Shown here piece by piece: positions 22,444 to 22,558 of a stretch of DNA of 22,558 nt. Made by a program: the position numbers and the translations under genes. The DNA lies in the NCBI GenBank assembly GCA_030740135.1, contig JASLXW010000009.1, positions 1 to 22,558 on the forward strand. The letters are read 5' to 3'. Positions within the stretch are counted from its first letter, which is position 1, and every line of letters starts with the position of its first letter. Below the pieces are notes generated by a model that saw only the letters and a list, made by a program, of their open reading frames with translations, was not told where the DNA came from and searched no databases. This stretch comes from Nitrospinota bacterium. GTDB lineage: Bacteria; UBA8248; JACPRG01.

Positions 22444-22558
22444 TCCGCGTCCACGCGCCGCCTTTCCTCTTGTTTTACGCGATGGGCGTGATATTTCGGG
22501 AGACCTTCGGAGCAACGGCCCGGATTGAGCTATGATGAGAGAGGCGTCTCCATTTCCC

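Larger units (their letters stand above)
22187..22558. other. Non-coding leader region upstream of nuo cluster 1
   Basis: No convincing gene lies in these 372 bases on either strand. The part next to nuoA holds a sigma70-like promoter. Further right are two inverted repeats, one of them strong. The AT content rises noticeably compared with the coding parts. The gene beyond the right edge is unknown. Confidence 0.6.

Noticed and set aside
22506..22536. Possible plus-strand divergent promoter with TATGAT at 22531-22536
   Set aside because: The only candidate -35 (TTCGGA) is at a poor 19-base spacing and the would-be gene lies outside the window.

Overview
The window holds two respiratory complex I (NADH:quinone oxidoreductase, Nuo) gene clusters in head-to-tail order. 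Every gene is on the minus strand, so the window reads biologically from its right end to its left end. The DNA is GC-rich and tightly packed, with many 4-base ATGA/GTGA start-stop overlaps and Shine-Dalgarno motifs. This is a bacterium with separate nuoC and nuoD and the classical A-to-N gene order. The sequence alone does not fix the phylum. Lineages with several complex I copies, such as Desulfobacterota, Nitrospirota or NC10 relatives, would fit, but that is a guess.

Cluster 1 (22186 down to 7500) is a complete 14-gene set: nuoA, B, C, D, E, F, G, H, I, J, K, L, M, N. Its product set is intact. It covers the FMN/NADH site (NuoF), the full iron-sulfur chain (N1a in NuoE, N3 in NuoF, N1b/N4/N5/N7 in NuoG, N6a/N6b in NuoI, N2 in NuoB), the quinone site (NuoB/D/H), and three antiporter-like proton channels (NuoL/M/N) with their key Glu and Lys residues. 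A sigma70-like promoter (22237-22265) lies in the non-coding leader at the right edge. The only long gap between genes, nuoB to nuoC, contains a perfect TGTGA-N6-TCACA dyad.

Cluster 2 (7340 down past position 1) follows 159 bases later, behind its own promoter-like sequence (7443-7471). It runs nuoA, B, C, D, H, J, K, L, M; nuoM is cut by the left edge and a nuoN probably follows outside. Exactly nuoE, nuoF, nuoG and nuoI are missing, meaning every subunit that carries electrons from NADH to cluster N2. NuoB keeps all four N2 cysteines and the membrane arm looks functional. NuoC of this cluster has a roughly 70-residue acidic extension with no Lys or Arg. Cluster 2 could therefore encode an alternative quinone and membrane module that borrows NuoEFGI from cluster 1, or a complex fed by another electron donor. 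The sequence does not decide between these.

I see no RNA genes, mobile elements or CRISPR arrays. The long open frames on the plus strand are antisense shadows of the nuo genes.
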